From Posidonia oceanica (taxonomy: Eukaryota; Streptophyta; Magnoliopsida; Alismatales; Posidoniaceae), in NCBI GenBank assembly GCA_037176725.1, contig JAZBRS010000059.1, positions 12,759,001 to 12,823,000 of the forward strand: a stretch of 64,000 nucleotides of DNA, given 5' to 3'. Positions 1-11,139 of this stretch are shown here, piece by piece. Below the pieces are notes generated by a model that saw only the letters and a list, made by a program, of their open reading frames with translations, searched no databases and was not told the DNA's origin. Numbering within the stretch: the first letter of the stretch is position 1; each line of letters starts with the position of its first letter. The translations under genes were made by a program, and so were the position numbers.

Positions 1-133
1 CAGGCCGGAGCGCCCTCTCGCGCCTCCCACCGTGCTCCCTCAGGCTCAATCCCCTGTGCACCTTCTAGCTAGGGCCCAGCCTAGTTCCCCTATCCACCTT
101 TTAGGGCGACCTCAGCCACACCTTCTAAGCAAA

Positions 134-283
134 CCTCAACCTGCCCCAGCCTTTCCACCCCAACAACCATACCCCTTAGATAGACCTCGGCTACACCTCC
201 TAGGCAGACCTCAACCTGCCCCAGCCTTCCCACCACAACAACCATATCCCTTAGACAGACCCCAGTATCCTGTAGGTCCCCCT
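134..283 (+). repeat. 75-bp in-frame tandem duplication in proline-rich gag tail
   Basis: The segment starting cctcaacctgccccagcc at 134 is repeated from 209, a 75-bp (25-codon) period. It duplicates a Pro/Gln stretch ending in PLDRP. Elements B and C carry only one copy at the matching place, so this is an A-specific change that keeps frame. Confidence 0.75.
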
Positions 284-2790
284 GTAACCCCTCCTGTGCT
301 CGCAGCACGTGCTCCAGTCGTCATCGATTTGACCCTGGACACCCATCGCGTCCCTTACAGCTACGCCACGGAAATGTGTGCGGAAGTAACGCGATCGGGG
401 AGGGTTTACAGGCCCCCAGTGCCGGCAACTAGGCCAACTCACCCTGGACCTGTTATGCCCCCACCCTCAAGCCAACCCATAGCAGATCCAACCCCGGATC
501 AGCCCGTAGTTAGCCAAATCCCTACCCAGCCTGTAGTAACCCAGCTCCCTTCCACTGTCCCCTTAGAACCTGCTAGAACCACTCCTCCAGCTGCTAGGAG
601 AAGCCAACCTAAAGCAGACTTAACCTCTCAGCTTAAGAAGGTCAAAGCCGACATCTCTATCTGGGATTTGATCCACACTTCTGCCGAACACCGCGAGGCT
701 TTTCTTCGCGTGTTCCAGGCTGCTCGTGTGTCCCAGTCCATTGAGCCTTCTGCCTTGGAGAGCATGGTTGGGTTAATCGCGGAGCCCCAGGTCATCTCTT
801 TTACGAGTGATGAACTGCCTCCGGCGGGGATTAATCACAACCAGCCCCTATTCGTCACGGTGCAGTTCAAAAACTTTCGCATTCCCCTAACACTGGTTGA
901 TAACGGGTCAGGCCTTAACGTCTGCCCCTTGCGTACAGCAACCAAGCTCGGATTCAAAGCCGAGGATATCACGCCAGCCGTGAAGGGAATGACTGCTTTT
1001 GACAACACTCACCATGACGCTCTAGGGATTCTGATTATCCCTCTGGCCATCGGTCCGGTCGTCTTCGACGTAGAATTCTATGTCGTCGACTTGAAGCCTA
1101 ACTTCAATCTTCTGCTTGGGCGCCCTTGGCTTCACAAGCATCAAGTCCTTCCTTCGACCCTCCATCGAATGATAAAGTACCGTCATGGCGATGATGTCAT
1201 TGTCGTCATGGCGGAGAACTTTGAGAAGGAGCGGATCGAAGCAGTCTCTCCCGTGTCTTCGCAATCCATCCCGTTTGACCCCGAGACTTCTGAAGCCCTC
1301 TATCGCGTTAACCGGTGCGAGCCAGTTAACTTCGTTCCTGATCTCAAACGTGTCAACTCTTTGGCCGTTCACAGTAACCCCTTTCGAATGGTCGAGAATG
1401 TATGTCACAGGTGGGGTTACACAAAGGGTACGCCACTCGGGCGTCACGGCCAAGGGATCGCGGAGCCGATCGTAGCAGCGGAGCGAAGGAAATCGGAAGG
1501 CCTCGGCTACGAACCAAAGCTCAACGAAGATCACTGCTTCCAGCTCAAAGACCATGCACAGCCATTCCCAGAGACCTCACTAACTTTACCAGTGCAGGAA
1601 TTCTGGGATCCACCAACGATCAAGCCACGACGCCGACAGAGGATTGGGTGTGTGTTGAGGACTACTACTCGGATGAGGAGCAGTCTGGCACAACAGAGGC
1701 AGTCCCAATCAGCTCAGCAGAAACAGTGGTCAGAGCAGAGGCCCCACAGTCAGTCTTTTCAGCTCTCCCTCTGGCAGATATAGCAGGCAGCTCAGCAGGC
1801 CCTGTGGCAGAACAAGCAAGCTCCCACTCTTTTGCAGCCACATCTGCATTACAAGTTCAAGCAGCGGTGCAGGAGTTAGAGACACTCTTTCTGACAGAAC
1901 CAAACATGCTACCGACGGTCACAACCACATCAGTGCCACTGTCCCCATCTCTGGAGGGACCATCTATCAGCTCAGTCAGCAACGCGGCTCAGCCCGCTCC
2001 AGCATCGTCCTCAGGAATGCAGCTGGCGCAGTCCGCTTCGCATTCTCCTGACAACCAGCAGCAGCTCTCATGGCAAGACCCCATGGCGTCAGAGGCTGCA
2101 CTCTCTCAGTTACGGCCTGATACAAAAGGCCAACTGAGCACTACACTCTCCGGGCCCTTGAGCCCTCTGAAGAGCACCCCTACTTATTCTCCAACTGTGA
2201 CCCTGGCAGCTTATTCATCCTTAGCACCGCTAGCCTGTCTATTTGGGCCATCTACGTCAGAGTTGCCACCATCGGACGCGCCCGTGAACCAGATCATGCA
2301 GACCCCAAGGGCGGCGATCTGTCTTGCAGCCGGGCCAGTGCCGCAGGCCCCCGGCGCCTACTACGTCGACTCCCCCTCGGACGAGGAAGAAGGAGCGGCG
2401 ATAGAAGCCCAGGTCGATTCCTGGATGTCCGACTTAGAGTTGCTTTATCAAGAACAACTCAAGTCGATAGCAGATGACTTGGCAGATCACCAAGCTGCAG
2501 AAAGGAAAGGGAAAGCCGTAGTCACGGATCCTCCTCTGCAAGAGGACCATGCCTCTATCATGGTCCTAGAAGACTCAGCAGCGCCGGACTCCCCTAGACC
2601 AGATGAGCTCATCACTTTTCAACCAGAAGGCGGGTCTAGGTGGTTTGTGCAACCCATGCCTCACCTGAACAATATACCGAGCGGCAGTAACCAGATCAGC
2701 CGCCAGTCTGGCGTATCCTCCACAAGCACACTAGAAGACCCAGAGGGAGGAACATCAGCAGTACATGCAGCAGCAGTAACAGAGCAGAAT

Positions 2791-2886
2791 GCCTCAGCAG
2801 CAGAGCAGTCAGCAGCCTCAGCAGCAGAGCAGTCAGCAGCCTCAGCAGCAGAACAGTCAGCAGTATCAGCAGTAGAGTCAGCTAAG
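2791..2886 (+). repeat. 24-bp coding tandem repeat in protease-RT linker
   Basis: Three nearly perfect copies of a 24-bp unit (starting gcctcagcagcagagcag) are followed by degenerate copies, encoding Ala-Ala-Glu-Gln-Ser runs. B and C have the same kind of run but with other copy numbers and sequence, so the linker tolerates length change in multiples of three. Confidence 0.75.
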
Positions 2887-5800
2887 CCCTCAGCAGTATC
2901 AACAGAGCACTCAGCAGAGCCAGTCAGGCCAGAGCAAACAACAGAAGGAGTTGCTGGGACGGAGGTCGCGCACCGAGGCTACAAGAATACCCGAGTGAGC
3001 GTGACCATCCTGAAACGTCACCAGGGCCAAGCAGCGGAACACATGCACTCTTTCAACATCACAAGCCCTTCCTTTGAGAAAGAGATCCTCTCAGAACTTA
3101 TTGCCTATGGAGAAGAGGATGATACGGGCATGGATGAGACTGACGAACCTTTGCCCGAGTTCCGGCCCTATGACGACGACCCAGAAGGCCCCAACCTCCA
3201 TGTCGAAGAAGAAACGGAGGTTGTCAACATCGGCACAGCTGAGGAAGTCAGAGAAGTTTGCATCAGTGCCCAGCTGTCCACCCAGGTTCGAGCAGAATTC
3301 ATCGCATTCCTGAAAGAATATGCGGATGTCTTCGCCTGGAGTTATGAAGATATGGTCGGCCTTGACATAGAAATAGTGGTGCACAATCTGCCCTTAAATC
3401 CGGATGCCAAGCCAGTAAAGCAGAAATTGAGAAGATGGCGACCGCAGTGGCTGCTCATGATCAAAGAAGAGATAATGAAGCAGCTGGGAGTCAACTTTCT
3501 GAAGGTCGTTCTTTATCCTGAATGGCTGGCAAACATTGTACCTGTGCCCAAGAAAGATGGCCGAATCCGGATCTGCATCGACTATAGGGACCTGAACAAG
3601 GCAAGTCCCAAGGATGACTTTCCATTGCCCCACATTGACGTCCTAGTCGACAATACAGCGGGCCACAAAATGCTCTCCTTCATGGACGGCTTTTCTGGAT
3701 ACAATCAGATCAAAATGGCAGAAGAGGACATGGAAAAGACCTCATTCATCACCCCTTGGGGAGTCTTCTGCTACCAAGTCATGCCGTTCGGCCTAAAAAA
3801 TGCTGGTGCAACCTATCAGAGGGCCATGACTGCATTATTCCACGACCTCATGCACCAAGAAGTGGAGGTCTATGTAGACGATATGATCGCCAAAACCAAA
3901 GAGCCCGAGGATCATCTTGCCTGTCTCAGAAAGCTCTTTGACCGTCTACGGAAGTACAAGCTGCGCCTGAATCCCAAGAAGTGCGTATTCGGGGTATCTT
4001 CTGGCAAATTGCTCGGCTACATTGTTAGCCAAAGGGGGATTGAGGTGGACCCGTTGAAAGCACAAGCCATCGTGGACATGCCACCCCCTAGAACTGAAAA
4101 AGAAGTCAGAAGTCTGCTTGGGCGTTTACAATATATCAGTCGCTTCATTGCACAGCTTACGCCCATCTGTGAACCCATATTCAAACTCCTGAAGAAGAAT
4201 GCGCAGATTCACTGGAGTGAGGAGTGTCAGGCTGCATTTGCCAAGATCAAGCAGCTGCTGATCAAGCCTCCTGTCCTGGTCTCGCCTACGCCGGGGAGAC
4301 CTTTGCTTCTCTACCTTTCTACCACGCAGCATTCCATGGGCGCCGTCTTGGGCCAGCATGACGAATCTGGTAGGAAGGAGCGCGCCATCTACTACCTGAG
4401 CAAGAAATTTAATGAATGTGAAGCCAGGTACACAACACTAGAGAAGACTTGCTTGTCCCTTGTCTGGGCTGCACAGAAGCTGAGGCACTACATGATGGCA
4501 TACCCAGTACAGCTCTTATGCCGGCACGATCCCATCAAATTCCTCTTCCAGAAGCCGGCCATGGTGGGCAGATGTGCTAAGTGGCAGGTGTTATTGTCTC
4601 AGTACGACATCACCTTCGTCACACAAAAATCCATGAAGGGTCAAGCAATGGCAGACCATCTTGCTGACCTCCCTCTGCCTGAATACCAACCCCTCCAGAC
4701 GCAGTTCCCTGATGAAGACATTCTCTTTGCAATGGAGGACTCTGAGCAAAAAAATCCTGAAGAACCAGAGGAATGGCAGCTCTACTTTGACGGTGCGGTC
4801 AACAAGAAGGGCCGAGGCGTAGGCGCAGTGCTGACCACGCCTCAAGGACAGATGACTCCTTTCGCGAGGAAGCTGACTTTCACCTGCACAAACAACGAAG
4901 CAGAATACGAAGCATGCATCCTGGGGTTGAAAGTCGCCCTCGAGCATGAGGCGCAGAAGCTGCATGTGCACGGCGATGCCATGCTGGTGATTTCTCAAGT
5001 GAACGGCGATTGGAAGACAAAAGATCCCAAGCTTGTGCCGTATCACGAACACCTGCTGAGGCTGATGAAAGAATTCAAGAGCATCCGCTTCACATACCTG
5101 AACAGAGCGAAGAACGCGTATGCAGACGCACTAGCAACTCTGGCATCCTGGCTCGCTATATCAGAAGACAGCACTGTGGATGTATCAGTCACTCGCATTG
5201 AGCAGCCTGCATACTGCATGAGCATAGAAGAAGCGGATCCCGCAGAGGGGCAGCCCTGGTATCAAGACATAAAATCTTTCCTGGAGTCTGGTAACTTTCC
5301 TCCTGATACCACGGCAGTAGACAAGAGAACTTTGGCGCGTCTGGCGTCAAAGTATGTGTTAGGGGCCGGACAGCTGTACAGAAGGTCATACAATCAAATG
5401 CTACTGCGCTGTCTAAACAAATCAGAGGCTGACACGCTGATGCTTCAAGTGCATGCGGGAACCTGTGGCCCGCACATGAACGGCGTCCTCCTGGCCAAGA
5501 AGATCATGCTTCAAGGATATTTCTGGCAGACCATGGAAGCCGACTGCTGCCGGTTCGTGCGTAGATGCCATAACTGTCAAATTCATGGTAACTTCATCAA
5601 GGCCCCTCCACATCAGCTGCACAACATGTCTTCGCCATGGCCTTTCTCCACCTGGGGGATCGATGTCATCGGCGCCATCCACCCCGCTGCTTCAAATGGT
5701 CATCGTTACATTCTCGTAGCGATCGATTACTTTACCAAGTGGGTGGAAGCGGCCTCTTACAGGACAATCACCGCTGCGGCAACAGAAAAATTTATCAGAA

Positions 5801-6498
5801 ACAATATTGTTGCCCGGTATGGGGTCCCGTACTCTGTCATCTCTGATAACAGCTCAAACTTTATTGCCAAAAGGATCGAAGAATACCTGCAAAGTCTCAA
5901 GATCAAGCACCATCGATCCTCGCCCTATCGGCCTCAGATGAACGGAGCAGTGGAATCTGCAAACAAGAATATTGTCAAGATCCTGAAGAAAATGGCAGAA
6001 ATCCACAAGGATTGGCACGACAAGCTCCCGTACGCACTCTGGGCGTACAGGACATCAATACGGACCTCTACAGGAGCCACCCCGTACTCTCTGGTGTACG
6101 GCATGGAAGCAGTGTTACCTGTTGAAGTGGAGATCCCCTCCCTGCGGATCCTGCGGGAAGCTGAGTTGGAAGAAGCAGAATGGGTCGAAGACCGCTGCGT
6201 CCAACTGAACTTGATTGATGAGCGCAGATTGCAAGCCATGCATAACGCTCACTGCTATCAGAAGCGGATGGCCAAAGCATTCTTGAAGAAGGTCCAGCCC
6301 AGAAGCTTTCAGCCAGGGGACCTTGTCTTGCGCGCCATTCATTTGCCTGACGGTCAAGGGAAATTCCGACCCAATTGGCGCGGCCCCTTTGTGGTCAAAC
6401 AGATCTTCTCGGGAGGCGCTGTGACTCTTGAGGATATGGACCAGATTGAGCAGTCTGAGCCCGTCAACCTCTGCTATCTCAAGAAATACTATCAGTAG

Positions 6499-8041
6499 CC
6501 GAAAGCGGCCCCGTTGCAGATGCCCTTCTCCCACTTGCATTTTCATTCTCGCCTTCTTGCTTCAACTCTGTTTCAAATCATCATCGTCATCCTTTCAACT
6601 CTTACATCCCTATTCAAACCATCATCATCGTCATCCTTTCAGCTCTTGCCCCCTTTCTTTTCAAATCATCATCGTCATTCTCTCAAGCATTGCATCTTTT
6701 GCCCGTGATGACAACCGGAAGTGCTTGCCTGCTCTGGAAAGAGTCACCCTGCCTCACCCGGCACTACTTAGATGTCTTAGCAAGTGAGGGAGCCACCACC
6801 AGTGAGGACAGGCAAACTGTCTAATCTCGTAAGGACATACATCTCTGCGAGAGAAAAATGTTAGGATATGAGTCCGAAAAAAAAAGGGGTGAGAGTAGAC
6901 ATCTAGGCTTGGGCACGTCCAAGGAACAGAAGACGAAGACACAGACCGGCCCTAGAGATAGGGGTGCAATCTAACCCTGTTCCTTCTACCCATCACACAG
7001 CAGACCCAAAGCCTAAATCCATTACAATTCAAGCACCCTTCTTTTGCCACCAGAATGGGGATAGCAAAAGCCTGAAAAAAAAAAAGGAGAAAAAAGATCA
7101 AGCAAAAAAAGAAGAAAAGAAAAGAAGAGATAGAACAAAAACAAAAACCAAAAAAAGGAGGAAAAAGCAAGCAAAAGAACAAAAAAAAAAGAAGAAGAAA
7201 AAGGCAAAGGTAGCCCAAAAAATACAGGCACTGTTATCCCCCATACCATCACTAGAGATCCCCAGGGAGTTAAGCTTGAAAAGGGTCTACCACATCCCTC
7301 CAAGAGCAACACTTACCCTTCTTCTAGCTAAGGGCAGGAAAAGGACTGCATACCCATGAGGGAGAAACCTTTCAAAAAAAGAGAGAGCTGAAAGAATAGG
7401 TGTAGGTCCTGAAAGCGCAGCCAGTAGCCTGTCCTCACCATATCACCATCTGTATAATGCCAACACCTGTTCCGGAGCGCCACCAATAAGCCGAGAGTCT
7501 GAGTAGGACCCAGTGAGTCAAGGACCACTCCCTTCCTCTATAGCAGGCACCAAAGCACTCCGCTCGCTGAGGGCATTCAAGCATCCATCCAAGCATACCC
7601 ATCCATCCGAGCATGCTAATCCATTCAAGCACGCTCATTCATCTAATACTACTCGTCCGCATAAGCATAGCACTTGCATCCTGCATACATGCATCCCCGT
7701 CCATCCTTCCCTTCCTGCCAATCTCTCCGCTCTGCAACACGCTCAGGCCCTGAGGCAGTACTTCTCCCCAGCAGGGCGTGTCGACGACACTCAAGCTGCG
7801 CTGGTCCAGATCTCCTGCCAGCCCTCGCCCCCGTGTCCGCAAGACTGCAACAAAATCCCCCTGCTTATCAGTGCTTAACTGCTATGTTCCGTTATCAACT
7901 GCTAAATGCATATGGAACTACGTTTTCAGTTTCAGTTTCTTCTTGTTGCCAATGATTACATACCTGCGAGATCTGACTGTTTATTGATAGCAGGTACCTT
8001 CAAGCTTTGCATCCATCAGCCTGTCTTCTGCAATCAGCGCA
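6499..8041 (+). other. Spacer between integrase and ORF3, element A
   Basis: I see no supported gene here. It holds three roughly 50-bp units rich in CATCATCGTCATC (about 6565-6690), an A-rich purine tract (7070-7212), and degenerate 16-18-bp units related to catccatccaagcatacc (about 7570-7650). The same order and sequence recur in B (21215-22722) and C (52554-54061), so the spacer is a stable part of the family. Just upstream of ORF3 is a pyrimidine stretch and CAG that could be a splice acceptor (near 8035). Confidence 0.75.
7070..7212 (+). other. A-rich polypurine tract upstream of ORF3
   Basis: About 140 bp on the sense strand is nearly all purine, mostly A with scattered G, with only isolated C or T. 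Counterparts exist in B (about 22060-22195, pyrimidine on +) and C (about 53350-53485). The role is unknown: a second plus-strand priming site or an A-rich internal ribosome entry element are possibilities only. The open frames on either strand here are low-complexity artefacts. Confidence 0.7.
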
Positions 8042-9244
8042 ATGGGCTTCCCTACTCTGCTAACTCCTGCACATTGCTCGGAAACCCTGCAAGAATGGGT
8101 CGGCAGGCTCACTCAAGTAGACTGTGAAAAGCTGCGCCTGTGGGGCATACCAGCTAAACTGCTGAAGGCTGCTGATGTGGAAGTCAGCCGCCACCTTCTG
8201 TGTGCCGCCGCAAGATTCTGGAAACCGGCGTACCATGTCTTCCGCTTTGGCAAGACTGAGCTGACACCTACACTGGAAGAGGTGCGTCGGATCTGCGGCT
8301 TTTCAAAAATCATGGGGCCTCCTATTTTCATGAGACGCGACGGATATCTCGAAGTCCTAAGCCAGCTGACTGGGCTATCCACTCGAACCTGCCAACAGAA
8401 ACTAATCTGCACCAGTGGACCAGAGCCCATGCTTCGCCTTGCACACTTCAATGATATCATGAACAAGCGAGCTGACCTCGGAGATGAGCTGTGGCTCCGA
8501 GGATTTGTCATCCGCTTTCTGGGCGAGCTGATCTTTACTCATGGCCGACTGACAGTGGCCATCGAGGTCGCAGAGATTGCGCTAGCTGTGGTGACCCAGC
8601 ACATAGACCTGGCACCAGTTGTCTTGGCAGAGACCTATCGCGGGCTGGACCGCATTTCTCATCGCTGCCGCCACTTCCACGGTTGCGGAGCACTCATACA
8701 AGTCTGGTTGACTGCGCACTTAGAGATGGACTTCCTGCGCCCTCAAGTACACGCCTTCGAAGCATACTGCAGCAGCGCCCGTACCAGAGCAGACGAGAGC
8801 GTCAAAGAAGAGTACGAGAGGCTGTCAGCACTGACTGACGATGCTGTGACCTGGCGTATCATTCCCTCTGCAGCAGAGCCCTTCACAGTCTTCTTCAGCG
8901 CGCGTGACACGCGGCTGATCATTCTTCCAGGCTTCACAGCAGGCGTAGAGTACCACCCAATCAGGGTCATGCGCCAGTTCGGCTTCCAGCAGGGCGCCTT
9001 CATCGACAGTACAGCGCCCAAGCTTCTACAGATGTACCCTCTCAGCACAACTGCCCCGACCAAGAAGCTTGCTAGTCTGATGCAGCATGGGGTCCAATCT
9101 ACAGACATTGCAGTTGTGAGAGGCGTAGGATGCACCCCTGAATATGAAGCTGAAGTCCGACAGCTCTGGCCTATCGCTGAAGTCCCGCCAGGCGGTCCCT
9201 TGTTCCCCGACTCCAGGCAGTCGAAGAAGGCCCGAACTGACTAG
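8042..9244 (+). CDS. ORF3: plant-mobile-domain-like protein, 400 aa
   Basis: This is an intact 400-codon sense ORF 1.54 kb downstream of the integrase stop, with ATG in a good context (gcgcaATGGGC). Residues 59-88 (FWKP..HVFRFGK.ELTPTLEE....GF) and 304-317 (YHPIRVMRQFGFQQ) resemble the two best-known blocks of plant mobile domain / DUF7745-type proteins, a plant family often carried by transposons. Residues 187-228 contain a His/Cys-rich stretch (RISHRCRHFHGCGAL). The last ten residues (RQSKKARTD end) could be a nuclear signal. I see no signal peptide or clear membrane anchor, so I do not call it an envelope protein. Element B has an intact copy of the same length and roughly 93% similar by eye; C has one stop. 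Function in the element is unknown. It may be translated from a spliced or separate RNA. Confidence 0.8.
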   Translation: MGFPTLLTPAHCSETLQEWVGRLTQVDCEKLRLWGIPAKLLKAADVEVSRHLLCAAARFWKPAYHVFRFGKTELTPTLEEVRRICGFSKIMGPPIFMRRDGYLEVLSQLTGLSTRTCQQKLICTSGPEPMLRLAHFNDIMNKRADLGDELWLRGFVIRFLGELIFTHGRLTVAIEVAEIALAVVTQHIDLAPVVLAETYRGLDRISHRCRHFHGCGALIQVWLTAHLEMDFLRPQVHAFEAYCSSARTRADESVKEEYERLSALTDDAVTWRIIPSAAEPFTVFFSARDTRLIILPGFTAGVEYHPIRVMRQFGFQQGAFIDSTAPKLLQMYPLSTTAPTKKLASLMQHGVQSTDIAVVRGVGCTPEYEAEVRQLWPIAEVPPGGPLFPDSRQSKKARTD

Positions 9245-9540
9245 GCCCTTGTGCAACCATCATGTGGTCTTCTTTCGGATTATGCTGTACATTTCTGGCC
9301 TGCCATAGGCATTGTACTCATCAAGCTTTATCAATGAAAACTGTTTCCGCTATCTGCTTGCACATCAAGACTCTTTGCCGCATTGCATATCATTCTCATC
9401 ATCATCTTGGGCCCTCTAACCAGACTTGCAGGCATCACAACGCAGCAAAGTCCTCAGCACCCAATCCGGAGTCCAGAACATCTGCGGACCCGCGTCGTCA
9501 AGCTACGCCATCCGGCGTCCTCAGCTGATCATCCCCAGCT

Positions 9541-10395
9541 GAGTCCCTCGCGGGCTGGCACCCCAAACTGCCCGGCGAAAGGTCCGTCAACCTGTCATCA
9601 TCCTCAGCTGATCATCCCCAGCTGAGTCCCTTGCGGGCTGGCACCCCAAACTGCCCGGCGAAAGGTCCGTCAACCTGTCATCATCCTCAGCTGATCATCC
9701 CCAGCTGAGTCCCTTGCGGGCTGGCACCCCAAACTGCCCGGCGAAAGGTCCGTCAACCTGTCATCGTCCTCAGCTGATCATCCCCAGCTGAGTCCCTCGC
9801 GGGCTGGCACCCCAAACTGCCCGGCGAAAGGTCCGTCAACCTGTCATCATCCTCAGCTAGTCATCCCCAGCTGAGTCCCCTACGGGCTGGCACCCCAAAC
9901 TGCTCGGCGATGGGTTCGTCAACCTATCATCCATCCACTCGCTCATTTATCTTTGCATCCTGATGCCAGGGGCGCTTCGGACATCCCCTGGTATCATCCT
10001 GATACCAGGGGCATCTTTTGGCTGCCCTGCAGTATCATCCCCAGCTGATCATCCTCAGCTAAATTCCCTTGCGGGCTGGCACCCCAAACTGCTCGGCGAA
10101 AGGTCCGTCAACCTAACACTCTTCTCGGCTGCTCACCACAGCTGAGTCCCCAGCTGGACCACCATCCCTTGCGGGCTGGCACCCCAAACTGCTCGGCGAA
10201 AGGTCCGTCAACCTGACACTCTTCTCGGCTGGTCACCCCAGCTGAGTCCCCAGCTGATCGCCCTCAGCTAAATCCCTTGCGGGCTGGCACCCCAAACTGC
10301 TCGGCGAAAGGTCCGTCAACCTGACACTCTTCCCGGCTGGTCACCTCAGCTGAGTCCCCAGCTGATCGCCCTCAGCTGAATCCCTTGCGGGCTGG
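9541..10395 (+). repeat. 83-bp tandem repeats, degenerating to about 107-bp units
   Basis: Units begin at 9541, 9624, 9707, 9790 and 9873, an exact 83-bp period. Each contains gcgggctggcaccccaaact, cggcgaaaggtccgtcaacc and the inverted repeat CTCAGCTG-8 nt-CAGCTGAG. After an interruption (about 9930-10050) with a 12-bp-arm hairpin at 9985-10011, related longer units continue to about 10395. The family recurs in B and C. Tandem repeats in this 3' region are known from Tat/Ogre elements and have been linked to birth of satellite DNA. Confidence 0.85.
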
Positions 10396-10587
10396 TACCC
10401 CAAACTACTCGTCTGACAAGCACGACACTCTTGTCATCACTCCCTGCTTTCGATGCCAAGGACGCGCTGGCCAACCCCTGGTGTCATCCCGACACCAGGG
10501 GCATCTTTTGATCGCCCCTTGGTATCGTTCTTTCCCTCTTTCCCCTGTGACGTTCCTGGCGTCATGGGATGATTCCTTCTTATCATT

Positions 10588-11093
10588 CCCTCATCCCCTC
10601 TTTGCCGGCCGATAAGTCCGATATCTTATCAACCAACCCTTCTCATCATGATCTCATCCCCCTCTTTAGCTTAAATTCTCATCATGATCTCATCCCCCTC
10701 TTTAGCTTAACTTCTCATCATGATCTCATCCCCCTCTTTAAGTTAATTTCTCATCATGATCTCATCCCCCTCTTTAGCTTAAATTCTCATCATGATCTCA
10801 TCCCCCTCTTTAGCTTAAACTCTCATCATGATCTCATCCCCCTCTTTAGCTTAGCTTCTCATCATGATCTCATCCCCCTCTTTAGCTTAGCTTCTCATCA
10901 TGATCTCATCCCCCTCTTTAGCTTAGCTTCTCATCATGATCTCATCCCCCTCTTTAGCTTAAATTCTCATCATGATCTCACCCCCTTCTTTAGCTTAGCT
11001 TCTCATCATGATCTCATCCCCCTCTTTAGCTTAACTTCTCATCATTACCTCATCCCCTCTTTGCCGGCCGATAAGTCCGATATCTTATCATTC
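10588..11093 (+). repeat. 36-bp tandem array bracketed by two copies of a GATAAG dyad
   Basis: About twelve 36-bp units built on tctcatcatgatctcatccc and cctctttagctta fill 10636-11040. Each holds the palindrome ATCATGAT. The array is bracketed by two near-identical blocks (10588-10632 and 11044-11093) containing GATAAG-8 nt-CTTATC. The unit length, a multiple of three, makes a spurious 177-codon repetitive frame. In B the unit is 35 bp and no such frame exists. Confidence 0.85.
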
Positions 11094-11139
11094 TCATCAT
11101 GATCTCGTCCCCTCTTATCATCAATCAATCACTCGTGCT

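Larger units (their letters stand above)
1..6498 (+). pseudogene. gag-pol: gag-pol polyprotein, 3' part (one frameshift)
   Basis: The frame is open at the window edge. In order I see a proline-rich end of gag; a conserved DELPPAGINHN segment (about 805-840); an aspartic protease with D-N-G-S at about 898-910 and LLGRPWLH at about 1111-1135; a G-patch-like segment (1385-1510); and a long Ser/Ala/Gln-rich acidic linker (1560-3300). Then come RT with YVDD at 3871-3882, a first RNase H (about 4290-4680), a second RNase H starting YFDGA near 4783 and ending about 5150, an integrase zinc finger (His near 5449 and 5473, Cys near 5566 and 5575), and the DDE residues near 5660, 5845 and 5949. The frame ends CYLKKYYQ-stop. 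Elements B and C read through near 1557, but A has lost one base there, which puts the linker and RT in another frame. No nonsense codon follows. The first part of the open frame starts with GTG only because gag is cut by the window edge. Confidence 0.9.

Noticed and set aside
4591..5052. 153-codon antisense frame in RNase H that recurs in C (55507-55968)
   Set aside because: It mirrors a conserved sense gene; its conservation follows from the sense strand.
8042..9244. ORF3 as an envelope-like protein (as in Athila)
   Set aside because: No signal peptide, no clear membrane anchor, and the motifs point to plant mobile domain proteins.
10569..11102. 177-codon open frame with a 12-residue repeat (SHHDLIPLFSLN)
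   Set aside because: It exists only because the array unit is 36 bp in A. The 35-bp units in B do not keep a frame, and the array is non-coding in C.
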